Of a stretch of DNA of 64,000 nucleotides, positions 26,184-35,047 are shown one piece after another. The notes below the pieces were generated by a model. It was not told the DNA's origin, did no database searches, and saw nothing but the letters and a program-made list of their open reading frames with translations. The stretch is from J027 sp034437655 (lineage in GTDB: Bacteria; Chloroflexota; Anaerolineae; Aggregatilineales; J027), in the NCBI GenBank assembly GCA_034437655.1, contig DAOTTU010000057.1, forward strand, positions 1-64,000. Direction: 5' to 3'. Position 1 is the stretch's first letter. Every line of letters begins with the position of its first letter. A program made the translations under genes and the position numbers.

Positions 26184-27127
26184 ATAGCGGGCGTCCAAAT
26201 TTTACGTGGCCCGTACTGATCATCGGGGTTGGGGTTGTAACCCTGCTGATCTATGCCGATGCATTGCCAGACGCCTATGGTGATCTATTGGTTCGGTCGT
26301 GGCCAGTTCTGCTGATTATGTTCGGCTTGAATGTGTTACTCGCCGGGCGAGTTCGCTTTGCGAATTGGGGTATCCTGTTGGCGTCGGTGGCTGTGGTGGT
26401 GGTCATTGCCAATTTTGCCTATGCCGAACGCAGTCAGGAATACCGTGAAGACTACCGCGAAAGCTGGCAAGATGTGCTTCCAGACACTGTTGAGCAACTG
26501 ACCATCAACATTGAAACCACCGATACACTGGTCGCGCTGACCAATGCACCTGAACCGCGTCAGGCTCAGGTAGAATTTGTGGGTAGCACAGAAAGTGAAT
26601 TGGACGTTCAACTAGAAGTAACGGGCACCGCCGCGACCTTCAACATTACGGAAACGCGCTCTGGTATTTTGCCACGACTGGCAGAAGTCGGCCGGGGTAG
26701 GATTAACATCTTCTTGCCGTGGGGTGTGTTCATTCAAGAACTCAATTTCACGAATGATGATGGCCCTGTCACGCTGGACCTGACAAATTTGGAAATCCGC
26801 TGGGTAGACGCCCAACTGAGTCGTGGCAATATGAAATTGTGCTTGCCGCAGCGTGTCGCCAATGAAGATTTTGTCATGATTGGGAATCAGGTGCAGCTTG
26901 GCAACGGCGAACTGCGCATGGTTGTCCCTGACGGTGTGACGTTGAGCCTTGCGACCAACAGCGAGAGCCAACCGACCTACATTCCGGCAGCACGGGCAAG
27001 CAATTATGTCTTTTTGTTTGAAGGTGGTCTTGAAACGCGCGGTGTTGTTAACAACCAATTTGACGTCCTGTTAGACCTCAATGTGGATGGTGACGTAATT
27101 CTTGACCATGAACGTCAGTGTCAGTGA
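26180..27127 (+). CDS. LiaF-like membrane protein with C-terminal beta-rich domain
   Basis: A 315-residue protein with about three membrane segments near 10-70 (FTWPVLIIGVGVVTLLIYAD, SWPVLLIMFGLNVLLAG) and a large beta-strand-rich domain, in the layout of LiaF/DUF2154-type stress-response proteins. The domain has a repeated 'I.I..TD.L..L' pattern. The start ATG 26180 overlaps the pspC stop (ATGA). Context suggests a two-protein module that monitors membrane state. Partner regulators are not adjacent, though PspA is encoded 24 kb away in the same window. Confidence 0.7.
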   Translation: MNSGRPNFTWPVLIIGVGVVTLLIYADALPDAYGDLLVRSWPVLLIMFGLNVLLAGRVRFANWGILLASVAVVVVIANFAYAERSQEYREDYRESWQDVLPDTVEQLTINIETTDTLVALTNAPEPRQAQVEFVGSTESELDVQLEVTGTAATFNITETRSGILPRLAEVGRGRINIFLPWGVFIQELNFTNDDGPVTLDLTNLEIRWVDAQLSRGNMKLCLPQRVANEDFVMIGNQVQLGNGELRMVVPDGVTLSLATNSESQPTYIPAARASNYVFLFEGGLETRGVVNNQFDVLLDLNVDGDVILDHERQCQ

Positions 27128-27177
27128 ATTTTGACCAATCGTACAGAAACGTGCTTCCGAAAGCAGAACACTTATTC

Positions 27178-27183
27178 TATAAT
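27178..27183 (+). promoter_or_regulatory. Probable nadK promoter (-10 box)
   Basis: TATAAT at 27178-27183 is a perfect -10 element, with TTCCGA 17 bases upstream as a weak -35. It is 110 bases upstream of ATG 27294. The 166-base gap holds nothing else that I could name. Confidence 0.4.
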
Positions 27184-27293
27184 ATGATGAGGTCTGTGTA
27201 ATCGGTTATGCGCTGACAAGCGAGTCGTTTCTGTTTTGTAGCGCGACAAAGCCCCCAGAACATACCAACATATCAGGGACTATAGTTTAACCG

Positions 27294-28199
27294 ATGGATT
27301 TACAACGAATTGGCGTTTTAGCTCACCCTTATCGACCAAACACAGCGCCGCTGGCTGAACAGACTGCGACATCGCTACGTGCCCGTGGCCTGGATGTGTG
27401 GGTGCGTACTGCCTGGGACCCTGTCAGTGTACGGAGCCTGGTTGCGCAGTCAGACTTGATTGTTGCTATCGGTGGTGATGGGGCGATGTTACGCACCGCG
27501 CGTTTGTGTGCGCCATTGGGTGTGCCTATTCTAGGTATGAACGCAGGGCGGCTTGGCTTTTTGACTGAGGTTATGCCAGACAAGTGGGGTGTCGCGGAAG
27601 AACGCCTCCTTAATGGTGACTTCTGGATCGAAGACCGTATGATGATCCGTTGTGAAATCTGGGATACCCACGCCAACGAATGCCGCGAAACCGAAGATGC
27701 ACTGAACGACATTGTTATTGGGCGCGGGGCACTGGCGCGCTCGGTGTATCTGGATGCATATGTAGACGACATCTGGACGACAACCTATAATGCCGACGCC
27801 GTGATTATCTCAACGTCAACAGGGTCCACCGCCTATGCGCTGGCGGTCGGGGGGCCGTTGATGCCGCCGAAGCTACGCAGCATTTTGATGCTACCCGTCG
27901 CGCCGCACCTGAGCATGGACCGTTCAATTGTGGTTGCAGATGAAGACACAATCAAAATTGTGGTTGCACCACGTAGCTTTGACCCTGAAGTCGTGGTGAC
28001 AATAGATGGTGAGTTGGTCGCTAGCATGAATGTCAATGACTACATCATCGTCAAAGCCAGTGATAAGGTGAGTTCCTTTGTACGAATGCGCGAGCGTGGC
28101 TATTTCTTCCGCTCTATTCTGGACCGCTTAGAACCACGCCTTGCCAACCGCCACCCAACGGACGAGAACGAAAACGGGAGAAACACAAGTAATGAGTGA
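27294..28199 (+). CDS. nadK: NAD kinase
   Basis: A 301-residue enzyme that phosphorylates NAD to NADP. The diacylglycerol-kinase-like core holds AIGGDGAMLRTARLCAP, LGMNAGRLGFLTEV and the loop ISTSTGSTAYALAVGGPL. The canonical GGDGT reads GGDGA here; the Thr helps order the phosphate, so activity may be somewhat altered but the rest is intact. It is followed by an overlapping membrane-protein gene and then recN. Confidence 0.95.
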   Translation: MDLQRIGVLAHPYRPNTAPLAEQTATSLRARGLDVWVRTAWDPVSVRSLVAQSDLIVAIGGDGAMLRTARLCAPLGVPILGMNAGRLGFLTEVMPDKWGVAEERLLNGDFWIEDRMMIRCEIWDTHANECRETEDALNDIVIGRGALARSVYLDAYVDDIWTTTYNADAVIISTSTGSTAYALAVGGPLMPPKLRSILMLPVAPHLSMDRSIVVADEDTIKIVVAPRSFDPEVVVTIDGELVASMNVNDYIIVKASDKVSSFVRMRERGYFFRSILDRLEPRLANRHPTDENENGRNTSNE

Positions 28200-28752
28200 G
28201 AAGGTGCAAAGCACTTTCGAAATGCGCGGGCGCACTTATACTGAAATGGAAGATGGCACGATCTATTGCGATCGGCGTGCGTGTCCGGGCAGCACAGGGT
28301 TGCGTTGCCAGCGCACCGAAGTGCCGATTTGTATGCAGTGTGCCGTGCGAACCCCGGTTGGCTACATCAGTGAAGATGCCGCCAAAGAACAGGCAGATAA
28401 GTTCTTTAACATTACCGGGTCAGACTATGTCATTGCCGGGATTGTCGCGTTTCTGGCGACGTTTTTCAGTGGTTTCATGTTCACCGCAATCTTTGGGAAC
28501 TTCGGTTTTTTCTTTGTCATTCTGCTGCTCGTGTTCATCGGTGGTGGTATCGGAACCAGTATCGGTGAAATCGTCATGCGCTCTATCAAAAACAAACGTG
28601 GACGTTATACGCAGCGTGTTGTTGGTGGTGCAATGGCAGCGGCGACGCTAACCCTATTTCTACTCAGTGGATTTTCGCTTGTTGCATTGGGGTATGGTTT
28701 TATCACAACCAGTGCGGCTGTTTCTCGCTTCGAGATTTCATTACGGGCTTAA
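28192..28752 (+). CDS. Membrane protein with N-terminal zinc-ribbon-like Cys cluster
   Basis: A 186-residue protein with cysteines in CDRRACPGSTGLRCQRTEVP and ICMQCAVRTP (about 25-60), a spacing that could bind zinc, then three to four membrane helices (about 80-105, 108-130, 150-178). I chose ATG 28192 with GGGAG upstream, overlapping nadK by eight bases, over an in-frame ATG 17 codons earlier. The family is not recognised. It is in a cluster with nadK, recN and recF, which suggests only co-transcription. Confidence 0.6.
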   Translation: MSEKVQSTFEMRGRTYTEMEDGTIYCDRRACPGSTGLRCQRTEVPICMQCAVRTPVGYISEDAAKEQADKFFNITGSDYVIAGIVAFLATFFSGFMFTAIFGNFGFFFVILLLVFIGGGIGTSIGEIVMRSIKNKRGRYTQRVVGGAMAAATLTLFLLSGFSLVALGYGFITTSAAVSRFEISLRA

Positions 28753-28758
28753 GGACTT

Positions 28759-30510
28759 ATGCTTCTAGAATTGCATATCCAGAACTTCGCAATTATCGAC
28801 GATGTACACCTTGAATTTACTGAGGGCTTCAACGTCATCACAGGCGAAACCGGGGCCGGTAAATCCATCCTCATTGACGCGGTTGGCGTCGTGACCGGGG
28901 CGCAGGCAGATCGTAACTTTGTACGGGCTGGCGCAGACAAAGCCGTCATTGAAGCGACGTTTCAGGTGCCCGAGCATTTGCACAAGCTCTATGAACGCCT
29001 CTTTGACGCCAACGAAATTGACTACGACGTCCTTGACGAAGTGATGCTTAGCCGCGAAATTCGAGCCAACGGTCGGAACGTGGCGCGGATCAATGGTAGC
29101 CCGTGCAAAGTCGCGGTTTTCCGTGAGGTGGCGCAATTTTTGTTGAACCTCCACGGCCAGAGTGACAATATCGCACTGCTGCAACCGCGCTCACACATTT
29201 ATTTGCTTGACCGTTACGCCAATCTCGAAGGCACTCGGAACGACCTCGGCGAACTGGTGCGTGAATTGCAAGCCATACGCCGACAAATCGCTTCCTTGCA
29301 GCAAGACGAAGCCGCAACCGCCCGTCGCGTTGAAATGCTCGAATATCAAGTCGCTGAAATCGAAGGGGCGCAGCTCAAACCCAACGAGGATGACGATCTC
29401 AAGCAAGAAAGCAATCTCCTTGCCAACAGCGAAAAGTTGCTGTCGCTAGCCACACGCACCGAGCAGTTGCTCATTGGTGATGAAGTCGAAGACCTCGGCG
29501 CGGCCGGAATGCTGGAAGAGGCCGCCGACCTGCTGGCACAACTGGCCATTTTGGACGATAGCCTCAAACCGCTGGCGGAGTTAGTCGAAACGATCAATAT
29601 TGAGATGGAAGAACTGGTTGACGGTGTCAGCACATACACTGAAAACGCTGATGTGCCGCCCGGGCGGCTGGATCAGGTAGAAGCGCGTCTTGCGGAAATA
29701 CAGTCCCTCAAGCGGAAATATGGCGGCTCGCTGGAAGATGTCATCGCCTACGCTGAACGAGCCCGCGCTGAACTAGACGACATCCAAAACAGCGAAGAAC
29801 GCGCCGAAGAACTTGCTCACCGCGAGCATGAACTGTTGATTCAGATAGGTGAGGTGTCTTTGACGCTTTCCACACAACGAAAAACCGCCGCTGAACGCCT
29901 TGCCAGGCTCGTTGAAGAAGAATTGTCAGACCTGCGCATGGGGGCGGGCAAGTTTTCCGTCAAAATCGAGCATGTTGAAGATGATGAAAATGGCTGCATC
30001 ATCGACGATAAGCGCTACAAGTTTGACGCCACTGGCATTGATCAGATTGAATTTTTGCTGGCGACCAACGTCGGTGAACCGCTGAAACCACTGGCTAAAG
30101 TCGCGTCAGGGGGTGAGGCGGCACGCGCCATGCTGGCCTTGATGAATGTGCTTTCACAGGCTGACCGCACGCCAACGATGATCTTTGACGAAGTTGACGC
30201 AGGGATTGGTGGCCGCCTCGGGACGGTTGTTGGTGAGAAACTATGGCGGATTTCGACCGCGCACCAGGTATTGTGTATTACGCATCTGGCTCAGCTTGCC
30301 AGTTTCTCGGACATCCATTTCCGTGTGGTGAAAGATGTGGTCAAAGAACGGACTGTGACGGTGGTTACCCGCCTGGACCCGGCCCAGCGCTTGCTTGAAC
30401 TGGCCGACATGCTCGGCTCTGAAACCAGCAGCGCCAGACAGAATGCGCGTGACCTGCTCCATATTGCCCAACAGATTAAAGCGGGGCAAAAGGCTGAGGT
30501 TTCGTCCTGA
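28759..30510 (+). CDS. recN: DNA repair protein RecN
   Basis: A 583-residue SMC-like ATPase for double-strand break repair. Walker A is TGETGAGKS (about 28-36), the ABC signature is VASGGEAARAML and Walker B is MIFDEVDAGIGGRLG, with a coiled-coil middle (about 160-390). AAGGA precedes ATG 28759 by about five bases. The four-base gap to recF suggests co-transcription. Confidence 0.97.
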   Translation: MLLELHIQNFAIIDDVHLEFTEGFNVITGETGAGKSILIDAVGVVTGAQADRNFVRAGADKAVIEATFQVPEHLHKLYERLFDANEIDYDVLDEVMLSREIRANGRNVARINGSPCKVAVFREVAQFLLNLHGQSDNIALLQPRSHIYLLDRYANLEGTRNDLGELVRELQAIRRQIASLQQDEAATARRVEMLEYQVAEIEGAQLKPNEDDDLKQESNLLANSEKLLSLATRTEQLLIGDEVEDLGAAGMLEEAADLLAQLAILDDSLKPLAELVETINIEMEELVDGVSTYTENADVPPGRLDQVEARLAEIQSLKRKYGGSLEDVIAYAERARAELDDIQNSEERAEELAHREHELLIQIGEVSLTLSTQRKTAAERLARLVEEELSDLRMGAGKFSVKIEHVEDDENGCIIDDKRYKFDATGIDQIEFLLATNVGEPLKPLAKVASGGEAARAMLALMNVLSQADRTPTMIFDEVDAGIGGRLGTVVGEKLWRISTAHQVLCITHLAQLASFSDIHFRVVKDVVKERTVTVVTRLDPAQRLLELADMLGSETSSARQNARDLLHIAQQIKAGQKAEVSS

Positions 30511-30513
30511 GCC

Positions 30514-31734
30514 ATGCATGTTGCCCATCTCTCGCTCAAAAATTTCCGCAACTACACCCGGCTGGAACTCGACATTCCAGATAAGGTTGTAGTGATTCAT
30601 GGGGCCAATGCTCAGGGCAAAACAAGCCTGCTAGAAGCAATTTACTACCTCGCTACGGCCAGTTCACCCTACACCAATTCGGACCGGCAATTGATGAACT
30701 GGCGCACTGTGGATGATTACGTGCCCTTCACACAGGTTACAGCGGATATCCTCACGGCGAAAGGGCGGCGCAACCGTATAGAGATCAATCTCGCATATGA
30801 AGACCGCGATGACGCCACCACACGCTTCAGGAAAAGTGTCCGTATTAATGGCGTGAACAAGCGCAACCTCGATCTACAGGGCTTGCTTGGCGTGGTGATG
30901 TTTTTGCCGCAGGACATGTCGTTAATTGAAGGTTCTCCTGCGACGCGACGACGGTATCTTGATCTGACGATGTGCCAGGTAGACAAAGCCTATGCCGAAG
31001 CACTGGGCACCTTTGACCGTGCCTTGCAGCAACGTAATGCTCTCCTCAAACGTATTGCCGAACGCCAGGCCCACCCCGACGAACTGTTCTACTGGGACAC
31101 GCAACTGACGCAAGCGGCAGCCGTTCTCATTGCCGGGCGGCAACGCTTCATCCGCGAATTGGAACTACAGGCACAACGCATCCACCGTGACCTCAGTGGG
31201 GGGCTTGAAGACTTGAAACTTGTCTATCAGGCCAGTTTTGAACCTACCGCTGAAGATGATGGTCAGCAATCGTTCTCATTGCCTGGGCTAGACTGGCATC
31301 GTCAGCTCCCGGCAGACAAAATCGCGCCGCAGTATCAGGCCGCGCTTGAAGACAACCGTGACCATGAAATCCGCCGGGGGATGACGCTCATTGGCCCGCA
31401 ACGTGATGACCTGCGCTTCACCGTCAACGCACGTGATCTCGGTGATTTCGGGTCGCGGGGACAGTCACGAACAGCAGTGCTATCACTCAAACTGGCTGAA
31501 TTGCTGTGGATGCGCGATGTGCTGCACGAATGGCCAGTGCTATTGCTAGATGAAGTTGTCGCAGAGTTGGACGCTAAACGCCGCCGCTATTTGCAGGGGC
31601 GTATTGGGCAGGCGCAGCAGGTATTGCTTACCACGACGGAGTTGGGCACGTTGGAACCTGATTTTTTAAAGCAAGCGGTGTTATGGCAGGTCGAAATGGG
31701 GGAAATCACGACGCTGGAAGGATCGGACGCTTAG
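30514..31734 (+). CDS. recF: DNA replication and repair protein RecF
   Basis: A 406-residue ABC-type ATPase that loads RecA at gaps. Walker A is GANAQGKTS (30-38), and FLPQDMSLIEGSPATRRRYL is the characteristic following block. The late motif SRGQSRTAVLSLKLAE is the signature and VLLLDEVVAELDAKRR is Walker B. It follows recN by three bases, and its 3' end overlaps the convergent rsmG by 29 bases. Confidence 0.97.
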   Translation: MHVAHLSLKNFRNYTRLELDIPDKVVVIHGANAQGKTSLLEAIYYLATASSPYTNSDRQLMNWRTVDDYVPFTQVTADILTAKGRRNRIEINLAYEDRDDATTRFRKSVRINGVNKRNLDLQGLLGVVMFLPQDMSLIEGSPATRRRYLDLTMCQVDKAYAEALGTFDRALQQRNALLKRIAERQAHPDELFYWDTQLTQAAAVLIAGRQRFIRELELQAQRIHRDLSGGLEDLKLVYQASFEPTAEDDGQQSFSLPGLDWHRQLPADKIAPQYQAALEDNRDHEIRRGMTLIGPQRDDLRFTVNARDLGDFGSRGQSRTAVLSLKLAELLWMRDVLHEWPVLLLDEVVAELDAKRRRYLQGRIGQAQQVLLTTTELGTLEPDFLKQAVLWQVEMGEITTLEGSDA

Positions 31735-32434
31735 CCGGCACCCCCACCCGACGCGGGAACGCACTCGGCGTCGCGTGTTTCTTGTTAAGCGCAATCAGCG
31801 CGTGGGTTTGTTCGACACCGGGTAGCGATACGGTTCGCATTGACGAAAACCCACCCCCAAGCGCCTCAATTGCTGCGCGTGCTTCATGCAACTCACGTAG
31901 CGCTGACGCGCCCTTCATCGCCACACAACGCCCCCCTGGCCGCACCAGTGGCATGAGATACTCTATCAACACGGGCATGTGCGCCAGTGAACGTGCTACG
32001 GCGAGGTCAAACTGTTCACGGTAGTTCAAATCTTGCCCGATGGTTTCGGCTCGTTCGTTTAACACAATGACATCTTGCAAGCCAAGTGTGTCGGTAATAT
32101 GTTGCAAAAACGCCGTTTTCTTGCCCACAGATTCGACCAGTGCCAACTTAATATCTGGCCGCGTGATTTTCAGCACCAGACCGGGAAACCCTGCACCTGT
32201 ACCGACATCTACCAGCATCGCATTGATGGGAATGTCAAGTAACAGCATCGAAAGCGAGTCCAGAAAATGCCGGGTTTCGATCTCGTCTGGTGCCGTGATG
32301 GCGGTCAAGTTGCCGCGTTGATCGTTCCAGCGCAGCATCTCTGTGGCAACAAACGCAAACTGCTCAAGCTGTGCGGCAGATAGCGACACGTCAAAAAGCT
32401 GTTTGGCGTGAATCGGCAGACGGTCAAACTGCAT
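31706..32434 (-). CDS. rsmG: 16S rRNA (guanine527-N7)-methyltransferase
   Basis: A 242-residue SAM-dependent methyltransferase that modifies 16S rRNA. The SAM motif is LVDVGTGAGFPGLVLKI, preceded by LNLTAIT-like text (GNLTAITAPDEI) and RHFLDSLS. ATG 32434 is preferred because the upstream extension to 32497 runs into tatC. The C-terminal tail of about 25 residues is Arg/Pro-rich and not part of the family core. Last gene of the fabG operon. Confidence 0.94.
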   Translation of the reverse strand: MQFDRLPIHAKQLFDVSLSAAQLEQFAFVATEMLRWNDQRGNLTAITAPDEIETRHFLDSLSMLLLDIPINAMLVDVGTGAGFPGLVLKITRPDIKLALVESVGKKTAFLQHITDTLGLQDVIVLNERAETIGQDLNYREQFDLAVARSLAHMPVLIEYLMPLVRPGGRCVAMKGASALRELHEARAAIEALGGGFSSMRTVSLPGVEQTHALIALNKKHATPSAFPRRVGVPAKRPILPAS

Positions 32435-32441
32435 ATTGTGG

Positions 32442-33248
32442 CTATTCCCCGTCAAGGCTGCGTTGCAGGGTACGTTGGGCGGCAGCCACAAAGGCAATAC
32501 TCAGCACATAGAGCCCGATCAGCGGCCCCATGACGAGCATCATATTAAAGGGGTCAACCGTCGGTGTAATGAGGGCGGCAGTGATCGAAATCGCGACCAC
32601 AGCAAAGCGCCAGCTTTCGATAAGCGTTTGCGGACCAATTAAACCTAATCGTCCCAAAACATACATCACAACCGGCATTTCGAACGCCACACCCATCCAG
32701 AATAAAATCGACGTTAGAAACGCAATGTAGCGCCGGGCTGTCCATTCCGTGATAAAAACATCGTCTTGAAAGCTGACGAGGAAATCGAAAGCGGCCGGCA
32801 CCATAATGAACCATGTGAACGCCACCCCCAGCAAAAAGAAGCCCGAGGCAACCGGGACCGCTGTTATTACATAACGCCGTTCTTTGTCGGTGAGGCCGGG
32901 GATAACGAACATCAAGATTTGATAGGTGAGGTAAGGAACCCCGAGAATACCGGCTGACATCAGCGCAACGCGGAAGTAGATGACAATGTTTTCGGTGGGT
33001 TCCAGCACCTGTAGCCCCGGTCGGCCGCTGGCTTCGGTGTATGGACCGGCAAGATAGACCAGCAGTTGTTCGGTGAATAACAGCATCATGAGAAACAAAC
33101 CAACGATAACAATCACGGAGCGCAAAAGACGGCCGCGCAATTCGTCGAGATGTTCCCATATGCTCATTTCCCCGCCGATAGAAGCGGGACTGCTGCCATT
33201 GACATTCTGAAGGGTGTCTTCCTTAACAGGTGGTTCGTTAGTGGTCAT
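32442..33248 (-). CDS. tatC: Sec-independent protein translocase TatC
   Basis: A 268-residue protein with six membrane helices. The amino-terminal consensus SIWEHLDELRGRLLRS contains the catalytic Glu and LDELR, and FWMGVAFEMPVVMYVL is the conserved fifth-helix region. It exports folded proteins with twin-Arg signals. ATG 33248 is preferred over TTG 33254. It sits between nusB and rsmG, seven bases from rsmG. No tatA was seen in this window. Confidence 0.96.
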   Translation of the reverse strand: MTTNEPPVKEDTLQNVNGSSPASIGGEMSIWEHLDELRGRLLRSVIVIVGLFLMMLLFTEQLLVYLAGPYTEASGRPGLQVLEPTENIVIYFRVALMSAGILGVPYLTYQILMFVIPGLTDKERRYVITAVPVASGFFLLGVAFTWFIMVPAAFDFLVSFQDDVFITEWTARRYIAFLTSILFWMGVAFEMPVVMYVLGRLGLIGPQTLIESWRFAVVAISITAALITPTVDPFNMMLVMGPLIGLYVLSIAFVAAAQRTLQRSLDGE

Positions 33249-33266
33249 GGGCAACTGCTCGGTGGG

Positions 33267-33842
33267 CTAGGCTTGTGGCTTTTCATCGTCTGGTGCAAGT
33301 TCTAGCGCGTCGTCCGGGTCAGCGTCGTCCGGTGCGTCGAGATAGTCAGCTACTGTCCCCAGCACACCATTCACGAAGCGTGGGGCGCTGTCTGACCCGA
33401 AAATCTTGGCGATTTCGACGGCCTCATTAATGACGACCTTCAAGGGCGCACGGCTATAGACGATTTCATAAATCGCCACACGCAGAATATTACGGTCGAT
33501 CAGCGCAAGTTGGTCGGTGGGCCATTCTTTAGCATAGGTAGCGATCATGTCGTCCAGCTCATCACGATGGTTAACAACACCTTTGATCAACTTATGCAAC
33601 ATACGGACCTCGGGCGCGCTCGGCAATACATCAAGCGGAAGCTCGTCTTCGTTATAGTCACGTTCAACATCGAAGGCACACAACGCCTGAAAAGCATTAA
33701 CGCGGGCGTCTTCGGTATGGGTATCCATATTGATATAGGTGTTCAACACCCCCGGGAGTTCGTGGGTGGTTGCGTCTAGTTCGTACAACGCCAGAATTGA
33801 AGCGGCGCGGATAATGTGTCGGCGTAGGGTTGTACTAGTCAT
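33267..33842 (-). CDS. nusB: Transcription antitermination factor NusB
   Basis: A 191-residue helical protein. RRHIIRAASILALYELDAT and the central KLIKGVVNHRDELDD plus NEAVEIAKIFGSDSAPRFVN match NusB helices. It is longer than the usual 130-150 residues because of an acidic tail (PDDADPDDALELAPDDE) and a middle insert. It binds boxA RNA with NusE to support rRNA transcription. ATG 33842 overlaps the upstream Asp23-like gene by eight bases. Confidence 0.9.
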   Translation of the reverse strand: MTSTTLRRHIIRAASILALYELDATTHELPGVLNTYINMDTHTEDARVNAFQALCAFDVERDYNEDELPLDVLPSAPEVRMLHKLIKGVVNHRDELDDMIATYAKEWPTDQLALIDRNILRVAIYEIVYSRAPLKVVINEAVEIAKIFGSDSAPRFVNGVLGTVADYLDAPDDADPDDALELAPDDEKPQA

Positions 33843-34200
33843 CGGAGAAGTCGATGTCTTCGATATGAACGTTGACGGCGGAAACGGGCATTCCAACGTA
33901 TTCATTGATTGTCCGTGTCACTTCTTCCTGTACACGCCGGCTCAGGGTTTTCAGGCTACGAAGCCCGTCAACGACCAGATGTATTTCAACCTGGACCGCG
34001 CCATCTACTACTTCAACCGAGATGCCATCATCAGACGTAAAGCGGCGAAACCAGCGTTCAATGGTGGGCGGACTGGTAGTTTTACGAATGCCTTCAATTG
34101 AAAGTGCAGCCATGCGTACCGTCGTGACCAGCACAGCAGGCGCAATTGTAACACTGTCTTTCAGTGTATCGGGGGGTGCCATTGGTGTGTTCTTCACCAT
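33835..34200 (-). CDS. Asp23/Gls24-family protein
   Basis: A 121-residue protein with the Asp23 consensus: VTIAPAVLVTTVRMAALSIE, then VVDGAVQVEIHLVVDG and the closing EYVGMPVSAVNVHIEDIDF. The family is membrane-associated or cell-envelope stress related in Firmicutes, with no enzymatic activity known. It lies between fabG and nusB. ATG 34200 is chosen. An Asp23-like gene beside nusB is a frequent arrangement in gram-positive genomes. Confidence 0.85.
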   Translation of the reverse strand: MVKNTPMAPPDTLKDSVTIAPAVLVTTVRMAALSIEGIRKTTSPPTIERWFRRFTSDDGISVEVVDGAVQVEIHLVVDGLRSLKTLSRRVQEEVTRTINEYVGMPVSAVNVHIEDIDFSDD

Positions 34201-34212
34201 ATTCAACTCAAG

Positions 34213-34962
34213 TTAACCCATCACAAGTCCGCCATCAACAGACAACACTTGCCCGGTGATGTATGCGGCGTGTTCGTCAGCAAGGAAAGCAACTGCATGG
34301 GCGATTTCTTCGACGGTGCCAAGACGTTTCATCGGGATTGCGTCTAACACTTGCGACATCAGATCATCGCCAAGATCAGCGGTAAGGTCGGTCGGGATAA
34401 AGCCCGGTGCCACAGCATTCACGGTTACGGCCCGGTCAGCAACTTCACGGGCCAGCGACTTCGTTAGCCCGATCATACCGGCTTTAGAAGCGCTGTAGTT
34501 GGTTTGCCCGGCTTGCCCCGCAATGCCACTGACGCTAGTAATGTTGATAATGCGTCCATAGCGCTTGCGGATCATGCTACGCACAGCGGCTTTGCTACAG
34601 TTCCAGGCGCTTTTCAGGTTGGTATTCAGCACCGTGTCCCAGTCATCTTCTTTCATCATCATAATCAGTTTATCACGGGTGGTGCCTGCATTATTGACAA
34701 GAATGTCAATTTGCCCATAGGTATCTGTGGCAGTTTTGATCAAGGCCGTTGCTTCTGCCAGAACTGAGACGTCTGCCTGGGCAGCCAGCGCCGTTCCACC
34801 GTTGGCTTCAATCGCTTCAACAACTTCATTAGCTGCGTCTGCACTACTGTTGTAATTGACAATGACTTTTGCGCCGCGTGCTGCGAGTTCCAGTGCAATC
34901 GCTCGCCCGATGCCTCGGCTGGCCCCGGTGACGACTGCTACACGCTCGTTTAACTGCCCCAT
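34213..34962 (-). CDS. fabG: 3-oxoacyl-ACP reductase
   Basis: A 249-residue short-chain dehydrogenase that reduces 3-oxoacyl-ACP with NADPH. TGASRGIGRAIA (12-23) is the cofactor motif, NNAG follows near 90, and the triad is Ser143, Tyr156 and Lys160 (YSASK). AAGGAG upstream of ATG 34962 fixes the start over an ATG 20 codons earlier. It begins a five-gene operon ending in rsmG. Confidence 0.95.
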   Translation of the reverse strand: MGQLNERVAVVTGASRGIGRAIALELAARGAKVIVNYNSSADAANEVVEAIEANGGTALAAQADVSVLAEATALIKTATDTYGQIDILVNNAGTTRDKLIMMMKEDDWDTVLNTNLKSAWNCSKAAVRSMIRKRYGRIINITSVSGIAGQAGQTNYSASKAGMIGLTKSLAREVADRAVTVNAVAPGFIPTDLTADLGDDLMSQVLDAIPMKRLGTVEEIAHAVAFLADEHAAYITGQVLSVDGGLVMG

Positions 34963-35004
34963 GCATTCGCTCCTTAACGGTGGTATGCTTATAGTCGCGC
35001 TTTG

Positions 35005-35032
35005 ATAATACTTGAGGTTCAAAAACTGTCAA
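35005..35032 (-). promoter_or_regulatory. Strong promoter of the fabG-rsmG operon
   Basis: On the minus strand TTGACA (35032-35027), a 16-base spacer and TATTAT (35010-35005) give a perfect -35 and a near-perfect -10. Transcription would start near 34998, about 35 bases before ATG 34962. Confidence 0.75.
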
Positions 35033-35047
35033 GCGACCAATAGATTT

